NCBI GenBank assembly: GCA_021186555.1
Contig: JAJKFL010000042.1
Coordinates: 7,468,281-7,532,280, forward strand
Length of the DNA: 64,000 bases
Direction: 5' to 3'
Origin: Reticulitermes speratus
Lineage: Eukaryota > Arthropoda > Insecta > Blattodea > Rhinotermitidae
Shown here: positions 10,391-24,432 of the stretch, one piece after another
Layout of the letters: every line of letters starts with the position of its first letter
Numbering within the stretch: the stretch's first letter is position 1
Notes under the pieces: model-generated
The model's database searches: none
Seen by the model: only the letters and a program-made list of their open reading frames with translations
What the model was told of the DNA's origin: nothing
Translations under genes and position numbers: made by a program

Positions 10391-11252
10391 CCGTAGAAAT
10401 TTTAGTGTTAAACATGGCGGTACATACAGTAACCACTGGGCTTTAAAGCTTTAAAGTATTAAGTCTGATATCATTTTCCCTTAATTTACAATAAATGATG
10501 AGTAATATAATTTCCTACCACTGTACTTCAAATTCAGTGTCACGTTCTTAATTGGAAAAGGTCTTTTCCAAATAAGGCAAGGACTTACCACATATAAGTT
10601 TTGGCTCAAGGTATTTAATAGATGTGACTGGTAAAAATCTTACACGAACTGACGTGCAGTTTTCTTCCGAAACACTGTTATGTGGAGACCGTCTACATGG
10701 CGTCACATACTAGAAGATAAAGTATTTATATTCACCACAATAAGAACATCAAATCCGACGTAGTTTAAGGCTACTTAGTTCTGATTTGTCAGGTCTCTCG
10801 GGATTGTATTCACTGTGTGATGAAGTAAGAAGAAACGTTGTAGCTCATCGCTGTCTCATAACGTCGACTGGGCTGTGTGAGCATTCAGCTTTGAATTTAC
10901 ACATCAAAGATGTTCTTGTGTACACTACCTGCACATCTGCGTCAAGCTGATGATCTTTAGTGCTGCGTGTTTGTGTGTGTTGTCATTAATAAGGCTTTTG
11001 TGACAAACGTTATGTTGTTGGCCTCATATGTTGGCGTCTGAGGGCTACAGAGCGGTGACCAGGCGCTATATGGAGCCACCGTATTTACCAGAGCTCGCTT
11101 GAGGACGAAGCATCTCCATGCAGTGAGTACGCTAACTGAATAGTTGTGCCACGATTCTGTGTCCACGGCGACATAATTATGTGCTCTCAGTGTTACAATG
11201 AAATATACTCTTCATTCATACAAAATAATAGCCCGCCTAACATGTGATCAGA
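10391..11252. other. No gene recognised
   Basis: About 860 bp. The first 50 bp (gtagaaattttagtgttaaac) continue the sequence that also follows the diverged single copy near 45570. Nothing else is identifiable. Confidence 0.5.
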
Positions 11253-11925
11253 TCATATAACTGATGAGAACACTAATCAAATACTGCATGAGTATTATGA
11301 CTAATAACAACACTAACCAAACACTGAACCAATAATATGACTAATGATAACACTAAACAAATACTGCACCAATCATATTACCGATGACAATATTAACCAA
11401 ATACTGCATCAGTAATATGACTGATGATAACACTAACCAAATACAGCTCCAATTGTATGACTGATGACAACACTAACCAAATACTGCATCAGTCATATAA
11501 CTGATGACAACACTAACCAAATACTGCACCAATCATATAACTGATGACAACACTAACCAAATACTGTACCAATCATATAACTGATTACAACACTAACCAA
11601 ATACTGCATCAGTAATAAACTGATGATAACAATAAACAAATACAGCTCCCATTGTATGACTGATGACAACGCTAACCAAATACTGAACCAGTCGTATAAC
11701 TGATGACAAAACTAACCAAATACTGCACCAATCATATAACTGATGACAACACTAAACAAATACTTCATCAGTAATTTGACTAACACTAACCAAACACTGC
11801 ACCAATAATATGACCGATGATAACACTAAGCAAATACTGCAGCGGTAAAATGTCCAATAACAACACTAAAGAAACACTACCCCAGTAATGTGGCTGATGA
11901 CAACACTAACCACATGCTACACCAA
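11253..11925. repeat. Diverged tandem repeat, about 40-bp unit, roughly 17 copies
   Basis: Consensus pieces are ctgatgacaacactaacc and aaatactgcaccaatcatat. The period is 40 bp where clearest (11461 to 11501). Copies have many substitutions and occasional deletions, so the array is older than the satellites that follow. The word ctgatga in each unit is coincidental: no GAAA partner or stem is present. Confidence 0.9.
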
Positions 11926-12028
11926 TAGTGTACATCCTGCCAGATTATTCTTCCGCGTAACATTCACATAATGAACGTTTCTTACTGTTGCATGCACCCA
12001 TCTTGCACCGCGCGACTTTAGTCGGTCG

Positions 12029-12030
<2 letters not shown>

Positions 12031-12066
<36 letters not shown>

Positions 12067-12070
12067 CGTG
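12031..12070. repeat. (TG)n microsatellite
   Basis: Fourteen TG dinucleotides followed by an imperfect tatgtgtgcgtg end. Confidence 0.97.
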
Positions 12071-12689
12071 TAACCGTACTCCAACTGTGTTAAGAGTACC
12101 ATGAGCACACAGCGCTTTGTGGCGTGTCTAACGCACTCGTTCTTCTCTGCGTAAAGTCAGTAATTTGTGTGATATAAAACAATTTTCAAGTCAACTTGTA
12201 ATAACTGTACTTTTGAACAACACTTGGCTAGCACAAAATTACAAAGAACCTTGATGCATGACACGACAAGCCATCTAATGTACAGTGGTCACTATGCACA
12301 CCACCTGTTTGAACATTTACAAAATTGCATTTCATCTATACAGTTTGTGGTCCTCAAAATAAACAGCATTAACTCTTGGGAGTTTGCACTGTTGAAGCAT
12401 CGTGCTTCCTGTGCAGTATGAACGGAATCTTGGTAGTACTGTTTAATGAATATCTGACTTCAGCGACTAAATGGATAGCCTTGAATGCACAGATATGTCG
12501 ATGTTTACGACATTATTCCACTTACGACAACAAACGTTATCATTTCGAGACAGGCTATGTGCAGTGTGTCATAATTACATATTTTAATCACAAGTGCGGT
12601 ACACTCGAGGACCACTGAAATAGGATTAGACACAACATTTAAGACGCACAGTAGTTTGAACAGCACATTTGTTCGTGACAAACAGGCTA
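12071..12689. other. No gene recognised
   Basis: Two overlapping small open frames (12224-12421, 12376-12618) have no recognisable motif or splice context. Confidence 0.5.
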
Positions 12690-15600
12690 GTTAGCGATAC
12701 AGCGTGCACTGAGCATCACCGGTTAGCGATATAGCCTACATTCAACATCACGGTTAGCGATATAGCCTGCAATGATTATCACGGTTAGCTATATAGCCTG
12801 CAATGATTATCACGGTTAGCTATATAGCCTGCAATGATTATCACGGTTAGCGATATAGCCTGCAATGATTATCACGGTTAGCTATATAGCCTGCAATGTT
12901 TATCACGGTTAGCAATATAGCCTGTACTAAACATCACGTTTAGCGATATATATAGCCTGAACTGAAGATCATCAGTTAGCAATATAGCCTGCACTGAACA
13001 TCACGTTTAGCGATATATATAGCCTGAAATGAATATCACGGTTTGCCATATAGCTTATACTGAACGTCACGGTTAGCGATATGTATAGCCTGAACTGAAG
13101 ATCACCAGTTAGCAATATAGCCTGCACTGAACATCACGTTTAGCGATATATATAGCCTGAACTGAAGATCACCAGTTAGCAATATAGCCTGCACTGAACA
13201 TCACGTTTAGCGATATATATAGCCTGAACTGAAGATCACCAGTTAGCAATATAGCCTGCACTGAACATCACGTTTAGCGATATATATAGCCTGAACTGAA
13301 GATCACCAGTTAGCAATATAGCCTGCACTGAACATCACGTTTAGCGATATATATAGCCTGAACTGAAGATCACCAGTTAGCAATATAGCCTGCACTGAAC
13401 ATCACGTTTAGCGATATATATAGCCTGAACTGAAGATCACGGTTAGCCATATAGCTTATACTGAACGTCACGGTTAGCGATATGTATAGCCTGAACTGAA
13501 GATCACCAGTTAGTAATATAGCCTGCACTGAACATCACGTTTAGCGATATATATAGCCTGAACTGAAGATCACGGTTAGCCATATAGCTTATACTGAACG
13601 TCACGGTTAGCGATATGTATAGCCTGAACTGAAGATCACCAGTTAGCAATATAGCCTGCACTGAACATCACGTTTAGCGATATATATAGCCTGAACTGAA
13701 GATCACGGTTAGCCATATAGCTTATACTGAACGTCACGGTTAGCGATATATATAGCCTGAAATGAATATCACGGTTAGCCATATAGCTTATACTGAACGT
13801 CACGGTTAGCGATATATATAGCCTGAACTGAAGATCACCAGTTAGCAATATAGCCTGCACTGAACATCACGTTTAGCGATATATATAGCCTGAAATGAAT
13901 ATCACGGTTTGCCATATAGCTTATACTGAACGTCACGGTTAGCGATATGTATAGCCTGAACTGAAGATCACCAGTTAGTAATATAGCCTGCACTGAACAT
14001 CACGTTTAGCGATATATATAGCCTGAACTGAAGATCACCAGTTAGCAATATAGCCTGCACTGAACATCACGTTTAGCGATATATATAGCCTGAACTGAAG
14101 ATCACCAGTTAGCAATATAGCCTGCACTGAACATCACGTTTAGCGATATATATAGCCTGAACTGAAGATCACGGTTAGCCATATAGCTTATACTGAACGT
14201 CACGGTTAGCGATATGTATAGCCTGAACTGAAGATCACCAGTTAGTAATATAGCCTGCACTGAACATCACGTTTAGCGATATATATAGCCTGAACTGAAG
14301 ATCACCAGTTAGCAATATAGCCTGCACTGAACATCACGTTTAGCGATATATATAGCCTGAACTGAAGATCACCAGTTAGCAATATAGCCTGCACTGAACA
14401 TCACGTTTAGCGATATATATAGCCTGAACTGAAGATCACGGTTAGCCATATAGCTTATACTGAACGTCACGGTTAGCGATATATATAGCCTGAACTGAAG
14501 ATCACGGTTAGCCATATAGCTTATACTGAACGTCACGGTTAGCGATATGTATAGCCTGAACTGAAGATCACGGTTAGCCATATAGCTTATACTGAACGTC
14601 ACGGTTAGCGATATATATAGCCTGAACTGAAGATCACGGTTAGCCATATAGCTTATACTGAACGTCACGGTTAGCGATATGTATAGCCTGAACTGAAGAT
14701 CACGGTTAGCCATATAGCTTATACTGAACGTCACGGTTAGCGATATATATAGCCTGAACTGAAGATCACGGTTAGCCATATAGCTTATACTGAACGTCAC
14801 GGTTAGCGATATATATAGCCTGAACTGAAGATCACCAGTTAGCAATATAGCCTGCACTGAACATCACGTTTAGCGATATATATAGCCTGAAATGAATATC
14901 ACGGTTTGCCATATAGCTTATACTGAACGTCACGGTTAGCGATATGTATAGCCTGAACTGAAGATCACCAGTTAGTAATATAGCCTGCACTGAACATCAC
15001 GTTTAGCGATATATATAGCCTGAACTGAAGATCACCAGTTAGCAATATAGCCTGCACTGAACATCACGTTTAGCGATATATATAGCCTGAACTGAAGATC
15101 ACCAGTTAGCAATATAGCCTGCACTGAACATCACGTTTAGCGATATATATAGCCTGAACTGAAGATCACGGTTAGCCATATAGCTTATACTGAACGTCAC
15201 GGTTAGCGATATGTATAGCCTGAACTGAAGATCACCAGTTAGTAATATAGCCTGCACTGAACATCACGTTTAGCGATATATATAGCCTGAACTGAAGATC
15301 ACCAGTTAGCAATATAGCCTGCACTGAACATCACGTTTAGCGATATATATAGCCTGAACTGAAGATCACCAGTTAGCAATATAGCCTGCACTGAACATCA
15401 CGTTTAGCGATATATATAGCCTGAACTGAAGATCACGGTTAGCCATATAGCTTATACTGAACGTCACGGTTAGCGATATGTATAGCCTGAACTGAAGATC
15501 ACCAGTTAGGAATATAGCCTGCACTGAACATCACGTTTAGCGATATATATAGCCTGAACTGAAGATCACGGTTAGCCATATAGCTTATACTGAACGTCAC

Positions 15601-18600
15601 GGTTAGCGATATATATAGCCTGAACTGAAGATCACGGTTAGCCATATAGCTTATACTGAACGTCACGGTTAGCGATATATATAGCCTGAACTGAAGATCA
15701 CGGTTAGCAATATAGCCTGCACTGAACATCACGTTTAGCGATATATATAGCCTGAACTGAAGATCACGGTTAGCCATATAGCTTATACTGAACGTCACGG
15801 TTAGCGATATGTATAGCCTGAACTGAAGATCACCAGTTAGCAATATAGCCTGCACTGAACATCACGTTTAGCGATATATATAGCCTGAACTGAAGATCAC
15901 GGTTAGCCATATAGCTTATACTGAACGTCACGGTTAGCGATATATATAGCCTGAACTGAAGATCACGGTTAGCCATATAGCTTATACTGAACGTCACGGT
16001 TAGCGATATATATAGCCTGAACTGAAGATCACGGTTAGCCATATAGCTTATACTGAACGTCACGGTTAGCGATATGTATAGCCTGAACTGAAGATCACGG
16101 TTAGCAATATAGCCTGCACTGAACATCACGTTTAGCGATATATATAGCCTGAACTGAAGATCACGGTTAGCCATATAGCTTATACTGAACGTCACGGTTA
16201 GCGATATATATAGCCTGAACTGAAGATCACGGTTAGCCATATAGCTTATACTGAACGTCACGGTTAGCGATATGTATAGCCTGAACTGAAGATCACGGTT
16301 AGCCATATAGCTTATACTGAACGTCACGGTTAGCGATATATATAGCCTGAACTGAAGATCACGGTTAGCCATATAGCTTATACTGAACGTCACGGTTAGC
16401 GATATGTATAGCCTGAACTGAAGATCACGGTTAGCCATATAGCTTATACTGAACGTCACGGTTAGCGATATATATAGCCTGAACTGAAGATCACGGTTAG
16501 CCATATAGCTTATACTGAACGTCACGGTTAGCGATATATATAGCCTGAACTGAAGATCACCAGTTAGCAATATAGCCTGCACTGAACATCACGTTTAGCG
16601 ATATATATAGCCTGAAATGAATATCACGGTTTGCCATATAGCTTATACTGAACGTCACGGTTAGCGATATGTATAGCCTGAACTGAAGATCACCAGTTAG
16701 TAATATAGCCTGCACTGAACATCACGTTTAGCGATATATATAGCCTGAACTGAAGATCACCAGTTAGCAATATAGCCTGCACTGAACATCACGTTTAGCG
16801 ATATATATAGCCTGAACTGAAGATCACCAGTTAGCAATATAGCCTGCACTGAACATCACGTTTAGCGATATATATAGCCTGAACTGAAGATCACGGTTAG
16901 CCATATAGCTTATACTGAACGTCACGGTTAGCGATATGTATAGCCTGAACTGAAGATCACCAGTTAGTAATATAGCCTGCACTGAACATCACGTTTAGCG
17001 ATATATATAGCCTGAACTGAAGATCACCAGTTAGCAATATAGCCTGCACTGAACATCACGTTTAGCGATATATATAGCCTGAACTGAAGATCACCAGTTA
17101 GCAATATAGCCTGCACTGAACATCACGTTTAGCGATATATATAGCCTGAACTGAAGATCACGGTTAGCCATATAGCTTATACTGAACGTCACGGTTAGCG
17201 ATATGTATAGCCTGAACTGAAGATCACCAGTTAGGAATATAGCCTGCACTGAACATCACGTTTAGCGATATATATAGCCTGAACTGAAGATCACGGTTAG
17301 CCATATAGCTTATACTGAACGTCACGGTTAGCGATATATATAGCCTGAACTGAAGATCACGGTTAGCCATATAGCTTATACTGAACGTCACGGTTAGCGA
17401 TATATATAGCCTGAACTGAAGATCACGGTTAGCAATATAGCCTGCACTGAACATCACGTTTAGCGATATATATAGCCTGAACTGAAGATCACGGTTAGCC
17501 ATATAGCTTATACTGAACGTCACGGTTAGCGATATGTATAGCCTGAACTGAAGATCACCAGTTAGCAATATAGCCTGCACTGAACATCACGTTTAGCGAT
17601 ATATATAGCCTGAACTGAAGATCACGGTTAGCCATATAGCTTATACTGAACGTCACGGTTAGCGATATATATAGCCTGAACTGAAGATCACGGTTAGCCA
17701 TATAGCTTATACTGAACGTCACGGTTAGCGATATATATAGCCTGAACTGAAGATCACGGTTAGCCATATAGCTTATACTGAACGTCACGGTTAGCGATAT
17801 GTATAGCCTGAACTGAAGATCACGGTTAGCCATATAGCTTATACTGAACGTCACGGTTAGCGATATATATAGCCTGAACTGAAGATCACGGTTAGCCATA
17901 TAGCTTATACTGAACGTCACGGTTAGCGATATATATAGCCTGAACTGAAGATCACGGTTAGCCATATAGCTTATACTGAACGTCACGGTTAGCGATATAT
18001 ATAGCCTGAACTGAAGATCACGGTTAGCCATATAGCTTATACTGAACGTCACGGTTAGCGATATATATAGCCTGAACTGAAGATCACGGTTAGCCATATA
18101 GCTTATACTGAACGTCACGGTTAGCGATATGTATAGCCTGAACTGAAGATCACGGTTAGCCATATAGCTTATACTGAACGTCACGGTTAGCGATATATAT
18201 AGCCTGAACTGAAGATCACGGTTAGCCATATAGCTTATACTGAACGTCACGGTTAGCGATATGTATAGCCTGAACTGAAGATCACGGTTAGCCATATAGC
18301 TTATACTGAACGTCACGGTTAGCGATATATATAGCCTGAACTGAAGATCACGGTTAGCCATATAGCTTATACTGAACGTCACGGTTAGCGATATATATAG
18401 CCTGAACTGAAGATCACGGTTAGCAATATAGCCTGCACTGAACATCACGTTTAGCGATATATATAGCCTGAACTGAAGATCACCAGTTAGCAATATAGCC
18501 TGCACTGAACATCACGTTTAGCGATATATATAGCCTGAACTGAAGATCACGGTTAGCCATATAGCTTATACTGAACGTCACGGTTAGCGATATGTATAGC

Positions 18601-19013
18601 CTGAACTGAAGATCACCAGTTAGTAATATAGCCTGCACTGAACATCACGTTTAGCGATATATATAGCCTGAACTGAAGATCACCAGTTAGCAATATAGCC
18701 TGCACTGAACATCACGTTTAGCGATATATATAGCCTGAACTGAAGATCACCAGTTAGCAATATAGCCTGCACTGAACATCACGTTTAGCGATATATATAG
18801 CCTGAACTGAAGATCACGGTTAGCCATATAGCTTATACTGAACGTCACGGTTAGCGATATGTATAGCCTGAACTGAAGATCACCAGTTAGCAATATAGCC
18901 TGCACTGAACATCACGTTTAGCGATATATATAGCCTGAACTGAAGATCACGGTTAGCCATATAGCTTATACTGAACGTCACGGTTAGCGATATGTATAGC
19001 CTGGACTGAACAT
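12690..19013. repeat. 6.3-kb satellite: about 33-bp monomers arranged as 66/67-bp dimers
   Basis: The monomer core is ggttagcgatatagcct...actgaaNatcac. At the left edge (12720-12930) it runs as single monomers of about 31 bp. From about 12950 it becomes dimers. Type X (66 bp) pairs a gttagccatatagcttatac half with a gttagcgatatatatagcc half. Type Y (67 bp) has ccagttagcaatatagcctg and cgtttagcgatatat. Roughly 95 dimers. A block of about 1.7 kb is repeated with an offset of exactly 1725 bp (for example the variant ccagttagg at 15502 and 17227). Long minus-strand open frames of 118-316 codons are a by-product of the 66-bp period (22 codons, no stop). Confidence 0.97.
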
Positions 19014-19812
19014 GAAGGTCGAGGGGTGCCACTGCTGCTTTATAATAATCGGGAGATCTCCTGTTCGATACTCGGGTGGAGACAAGCTAATTGGGTTGAT
19101 GGTATTTTGTAATTTTTTATTCCATCTAGGTAGATGGCTGCCGTAATACTTGCAGGTAGGCCACGACCGCTGCCTGCTACATACTTTCCAATTTATTATT
19201 CAGTATTTATCCTCTGATTTGATGCTGTGTGTTGTTAGTTACAGCGATGTTACGAAACACAAATAAAATACACGTAAATGAATGACAAACGAATTAATAA
19301 ATAAATAATGAATTCTTCGGTTGAGCTGAACTAGTGGAGGTGTAAGATTGTAAGCCAGGAACATATGACTACCAGTTCTGGTTTTATGTGCAAGGTATAT
19401 GCATCCACCAGATTCGAGCGATAGGCCTGTGCATATCCTGTAATTCAGAAGTATGTAGATTTGATGTAACGTTAAAACAGTTACAGATTAGGACATACGT
19501 CTACTGTAATTCAACGAGAAGGTTGAATTGTGGTTAAAAATGTATAGAAACTGAATACAGAAGTTCCTCTTTATGCTGGCTGATGTAACTACATAATAGA
19601 TGTCACTACCAAACTGAACCGTCCCGTCATTAGCGAAGTGTAATTAGCGCCTATTGTACTGTATTTGTTACGAAAGGGGAGAAAATGCTTTAATGGCACC
19701 AGCGAATCAAATTTTATAACTGTTCGAATCGTTCCACAATTAGTACTTCTCACGTACACAGAAATCGTATATGTGCAGACATCTAGTTGTTGGCCACTAG
19801 TTCACGTAGAAA
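19014..19812. other. Unassigned; possible tRNA-like SINE fragment at its start
   Basis: 19045-19090 has a B-box-like ctgttcgatactcggg after gggagatc, which could be a decayed SINE head. The rest shows nothing recognisable. Confidence 0.35.
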
Positions 19813-20094
19813 GTGTAGTTGTTTTGGAGTATGCGAACAGGTAAAATAATTAAATGTAGTTGTTTTGGAGTATGCGAACAGGTAAAGTAATTAAATGTAG
19901 TTGTTTTGGAGTGATAATTAAATTTTGAGTATGCGAACGGTAAAGTAATTAAATGTAAATTGTTTTGGAGTATGCGAAAGGTAAAGTAATTAAATGTAGT
20001 TGTTTTGGAGTATGCGAACAGTAAGTAAGATGTTTAATTGAAAGTAAGTAATTTGTTTGTTTGGAGTATGCGAACAGATAAAGTAATTAAATCT
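19813..20094. repeat. Irregular tandem repeat, about 43-bp unit, 6 copies
   Basis: Unit contains tagttgttttggagtatgcg and aggtaaagtaattaaatg. Copies are disrupted by small insertions (gataattaaatttt near 19913; a longer one near 20020-20060). Confidence 0.9.
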
Positions 20095-21249
20095 AACAAA
20101 TCAGACAGCGTAACTGTGAAACTGAAGTCTTTATTCGTGGGGCAATTATTTGCGTTTTTTTTGGTGCGTTCACAAGAAAATTTGCAAAAAATACTCTTCT
20201 AGAATGAAAGGATTTTCGTGAAATTTTATATTGAATATGTATACTGATATTAGGTGACGTGACAGTCTCGCTGAAAGACGTACATAAACAATAAAAGGCC
20301 ACTTAGGTGCAGAGATACACGTCTTTCTGTGCGCAAGTCCAGCGAAGCTTACTAAGTATCATTCGGAGCGAAAGTTTTTCTAATAATAGTTATACAGAAA
20401 TATGAAATACATGTTTTATGTCTGATATTCATTTTTCACAGGTTTATGAGATAATTACAGAGATCGTAAATCTTGTGTACATTTCTTAACTTCTTTGAAA
20501 CAGAGAATTTTTGATTTCCATACTCACATTAGAAGGATCTTCATGACTTATGTTTGAATGCTTTAATAATATATTATGAAGTTTCTGAAATATATCATAA
20601 AAATTTATTTCCGAACCTCACGTTTAAGAAACGTCACTGTTTGCAAAGTACATTAGTTCAATTCACACCGGAACACCTTCTACATATCCGTTATTTCCAG
20701 CGGAAGAATGGGTGTTTATTTAACGACGTTGTCAGTAGTGCAGGCTCTAAAGCGTCGACCGATTGCATTCTATAAAATTATTAATTGGAAAGCATTCGGA
20801 AGGAAACGGTTGTGGATGTTATTCTGTCTCCGCCTTTGTCTAGAAGAGGAAAGGACAAGAATGAACAAGATAAAAGAGTAAGTACAACGTAACACCATGG
20901 CACTTTCGGATCGTATTCTTAATTATTCGTAATTATTCTTCATACAAAATATATTTCACCCCATTGTTTGATACGTTTCAAAAAATAAGTATTAGATATG
21001 ATTAAGCTATATAGCTGTATTTTAATTACCCGGAATGTAAATCGATTTTTTTTGCGCCAAGTTATGTTCGATAATCTATATAACCTTTCTGGCTTTGCGG
21101 TATTTTTTTTTTTCGAAATTCTTATTTGTAAAGGACGCGATTTTCGAAAAATATTTATTTGTCATTAAATGTGTTTTGATTTGATATACAACATTTATCT
21201 GAATTTTTTTTTCCGTTGAGGAAGAATTATACGATGTCATATCATAAAT
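20095..21249. other. No gene or repeat recognised
   Basis: About 1.15 kb, AT-rich, with T-runs near 21048 and 21110. No supportable feature. Confidence 0.5.
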
Positions 21250-21480
21250 TTACTTAGGTGTACATGTAAAGTGCCTCACATTCTTGCCCGGTTTTAACCA
21301 AACTTTGAATTTTCTGGATAATTTTAATAAAAAAGCTCCAATATAAAATTTTAACAAAAATCTTTCCAGTTTGTGCCGTGTTGTTCCACGAGTATAGGCG
21401 AAGAGACGGACAGACATGACGAAGTTAATAGCCGCCCTTCGCACCTTTACGAACACGCGTATAAATTTCAAAGAGGATAA
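21250..21480 (-). mobile_element. Dispersed repeat R, diverged head fragment
   Basis: The minus-strand translation VRRAAINFVMSVRL...GTTRHKL...KFYIGAF...SRKFKVW can be laid along the plus-strand repeat at 31214-31500 (SVRPSAWNSSAP...MKFDISVCFENL..KFKFH). It is an old copy of the same element. Type of element unknown. Confidence 0.5.
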
Positions 21481-22823
21481 ACATTATTACGGTATATATT
21501 CGAACCCAATACCTCTCGAATGCAAGTCTGTAGCTGTACCTCCAACGTACTTTTCGAACTTTCCCAAATACATTTAGCTGCGCCTGATATAATTTGTGAA
21601 ATTAGACCGTGCAGGAATTAAGGAAAACCGCAGTTTGTTGAGGATATTACAGAATCTGGCGTAGTTTGTTTAACGCTCTCTAGCAGTGGCTTGTTTTCTT
21701 TAAGCATAATGAAACCAAAATATTCCAGGTAATTGCCTTCAGTTTTATCAAGTTGTCAACAGCTGTTGGTGTCAGTGTACCATGGAAATCTGCCAAGCAC
21801 CAAACACTTTGAGACTTTCTTTTTGAAAATTCTCGTGGCATTTTTCGACTGTCATGTTAAAATAGGCAGTACTCGATCTTCCGACAAAGGACAGGTGCGT
21901 GTTGAGTGCGTTTCTACGCACATCGCCGATACGTGGTTAAAACCGTAGAAGACTTAAGCTCAGCGTAAAAATCTTTGTGCTTTAATTCCTTTTCAATTCA
22001 TTACGCTAGTGGAACGTAACGTAAATATACGCTGCGATATGAAGTAATTAATTTTTTTTCTATATCCTTTGCTAGAAATATTTTAGCTGTCATAAATATT
22101 GTGATAGGCTCAAGATGCGCACAGAAATAGACGTAGGCCTTAAAGTTGAGTGTACTAAAAAATTTGGTGTTTACAGAAATTTTAATCGGTCAGCAAGGTT
22201 TTAGCAAAACTCGTCAATACCAAATGTCAAAAAATTCGATTTAGCGTCTTTCCAGTCGTTGTATCGAGACAGGCAAACGGACTGATGTTTCGAAACCTAA
22301 CCAATTTCTTCCGGCCCCCAGTTAAGGAATTGCTAATTACGTCACTTTTTGCACGGTCAATGTAGCGCGGCGCTTCCAGACCTGAAATAAGACAGGTGTT
22401 TTTAACTTCTCTTTACGAACAGTCCAGGAATAGTAACATTCCTGAATATAATTCATTTTTGAACAGTCTGGTTGAGTAGTGGTGCTTTCACTTACATGGC
22501 GAATATTAATGTAACCGGGAGTCCCACAAAATTTGATTGAATTAATCCTGTATTTGTCTGTTTCCTGAAGGAAGTGCTTCAGAATTTTGTCTTTCAAAGT
22601 ACAAACTACATCCGACATGTTTCCTGTCTTCAGATGGTAACACCTCCATAGCGGAGCACTGGGAACATCCCAAAGTGCTATTTGTTCCTGGTAAGCATTT
22701 GTACCCTGCTACTGTGAGGATGTCCCTACGTCTCACGCTGTGGTACAGTTAGAACTCTCACTACTGCCTCTGTCCAGCTATTTGCAATCTAACTTCTTGT
22801 TCGGCACAGCTTAATTATATTCT
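21481..22823. other. No gene or repeat recognised
   Basis: About 1.3 kb. Several overlapping minus-strand frames at 22337-22736 show no motif. Confidence 0.5.
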
Positions 22824-23370
22824 CATTTACAAAACCAACATATGCACACCCTATATACATGACAAGTTACCTCCTACACAGAACACAACGACACGTAATA
22901 CAGATACAAGATTCATAATGGATCAAGAATACGATGGATGTTATATGCCACAACACAAGATCAGTAGGAAAGCCAAGAACAAGATGGGAGGATGTAGTCC
23001 AGAGAGGTGCATTACAGGTCCTAGGAATACGAGGATGGAGGAAACGAGCTGGGAAGAGAGAGGAATGGAGGCGCCTTTTGAGGGAGGCCAGGGCCCAGAA
23101 GGGGCTGCAGCGACATACATGGATAGTTTGTATGCAATATCAAAACCCACGATGATATACCAGCGTACAGAATTTTAAACACATTTTACGTGATTTAATA
23201 TTTTCGAATTCAGCTGCATAAATCACTATGATATAATTTGTGTTACTGTTGAAATGTATTATACTTCAGTGAGTTTGAAATATTGGTGTATATACTCCCT
23301 GAAGATGGCAAAGTTCCGCCGAAAGATGTATTGTTATATGTTAGATGTGCATATGTTGGTTTTATAAATG
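22824..23370 (+). mobile_element. Inverted-repeat element with hammerhead-like core and captured LINE piece
   Basis: Arms of 25 bp at 22824-22848 and 23346-23370 match with one mismatch and contain accaacatatgcac, a variant of the family-1 signature. Near the right arm lies CUGAAGA (23299-23305), a GGC...GCC stem II (23307-23320) and GAAA (23321-23324). Stem I and III do not pair well, so the ribozyme is probably inactive. The spacer contains the LINE family-2 fragment at 22925-23115. No clear target duplication was found. Confidence 0.5.
22925..23115 (+). mobile_element. LINE C-terminal fragment, family 2
   Basis: Frame 22934-23155 reads VGKPRTRWEDVVQRGALQVL...GWRKRAGKREEWRRLLREARAQKGL. This is a typical C-terminal end of an arthropod non-LTR retrotransposon polyprotein, after the reverse transcriptase. 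It is distinct from LINE family 1 (WEDNI type). No catalytic domain is present. It sits within the spacer of an inverted-repeat element. Confidence 0.75.
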
Positions 23371-24432
23371 ACACATTTAGTCACAATATACGGAATTGAA
23401 TATTACTTAATTACTTACTTAATTTTGAATATTTTGGTTGTCTGGGACATGTCACCATGTCTATGGGTAAACAGTTATGGTAAATCGTCATTATTGTCTC
23501 TAATTGTAATCCCAAATAAATAATTTAAAATTATTGTAACTTTTTTTAAAAATGCAATAACAAACGAAAACGTTTCTCTTGTGTACCGCCCATTAATACC
23601 ATTTCCTAATCTAGTACACACAGCTTGCAGCTCCCAGAACAGACGGGATGTAACGTGTTTGCATGACGCTCCGTACAGTGTCATTACTTTGCCCTAAAGC
23701 GTTCGAAGTAAAAGTTTCTATGGATATGAAACTTATCTGATACACGCTTATTAACACGAAAGGTAAATTTATGACTTAATTAACATTTCAGGCTGTGAGT
23801 GATGAGGTATTGTGATCACACAGTCAACGTCCAATCCACTTATGTAATTCAGTGTAGGCCTACATACAAGAAGTTGAGGTCATGCAACGTATCGACCAAA
23901 CACTTGAAAAAGAGGCACTTTAACAACCATTATAAGTGATTTATTTTAGTTTGACCCTTATACGGCAAGAGTGTTTAAATATTACTCAGTTTCTTACATC
24001 AAAGAGAACATACCGCTTGTGAATTACAGATATCAGTGGGTTAAGAGTTTTTTAAGAAAATAGTCACCGTACCGAAAAGCATACGAAACCCACAGATACT
24101 TAAACTCATATGTCGTATAATTTACTGTTAAAAGAAGCGGTACATATTGTTAGCACTGCCATATACAAGACTAAGTATATATTTACACCACGCACAGCAT
24201 CGTATGTGGTATAAGATACCATAAATGCTTAGTAGATGGTCGTTTATGAAACGCTTATTGGCTATCTAAGGTATAATTGGAAATTCATTTGGAGGGGACT
24301 GAGGAAAACCATTGTAATTCTCCACCGAGAAAGCAGATGTCCTGTTACTAAGTAGAATCGCATTCCTTCCGAGTAAGCGTACACGCTTAGTTGTATTAAA
24401 TAACACTGTAGCGTTACTTTGAGAATCGAATA
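23371..24432. other. No gene or repeat recognised
   Basis: About 1.06 kb of AT-rich sequence, short open frames only. Confidence 0.5.

Noticed and set aside
11253..11925. Hammerhead motifs from the repeated word ctgatga in the 40-bp array
   Set aside because: No GAAA at the right distance, no stem II and no stem I; the word is coincidental.
13636..18505. Long minus-strand open frames (74 to 316 codons) with a 22-residue repeated peptide
   Set aside because: They arise because the type X satellite dimer is 66 bp (22 codons) without a stop on that frame; they end wherever a 67-bp type Y unit shifts the frame. No signal for translation.
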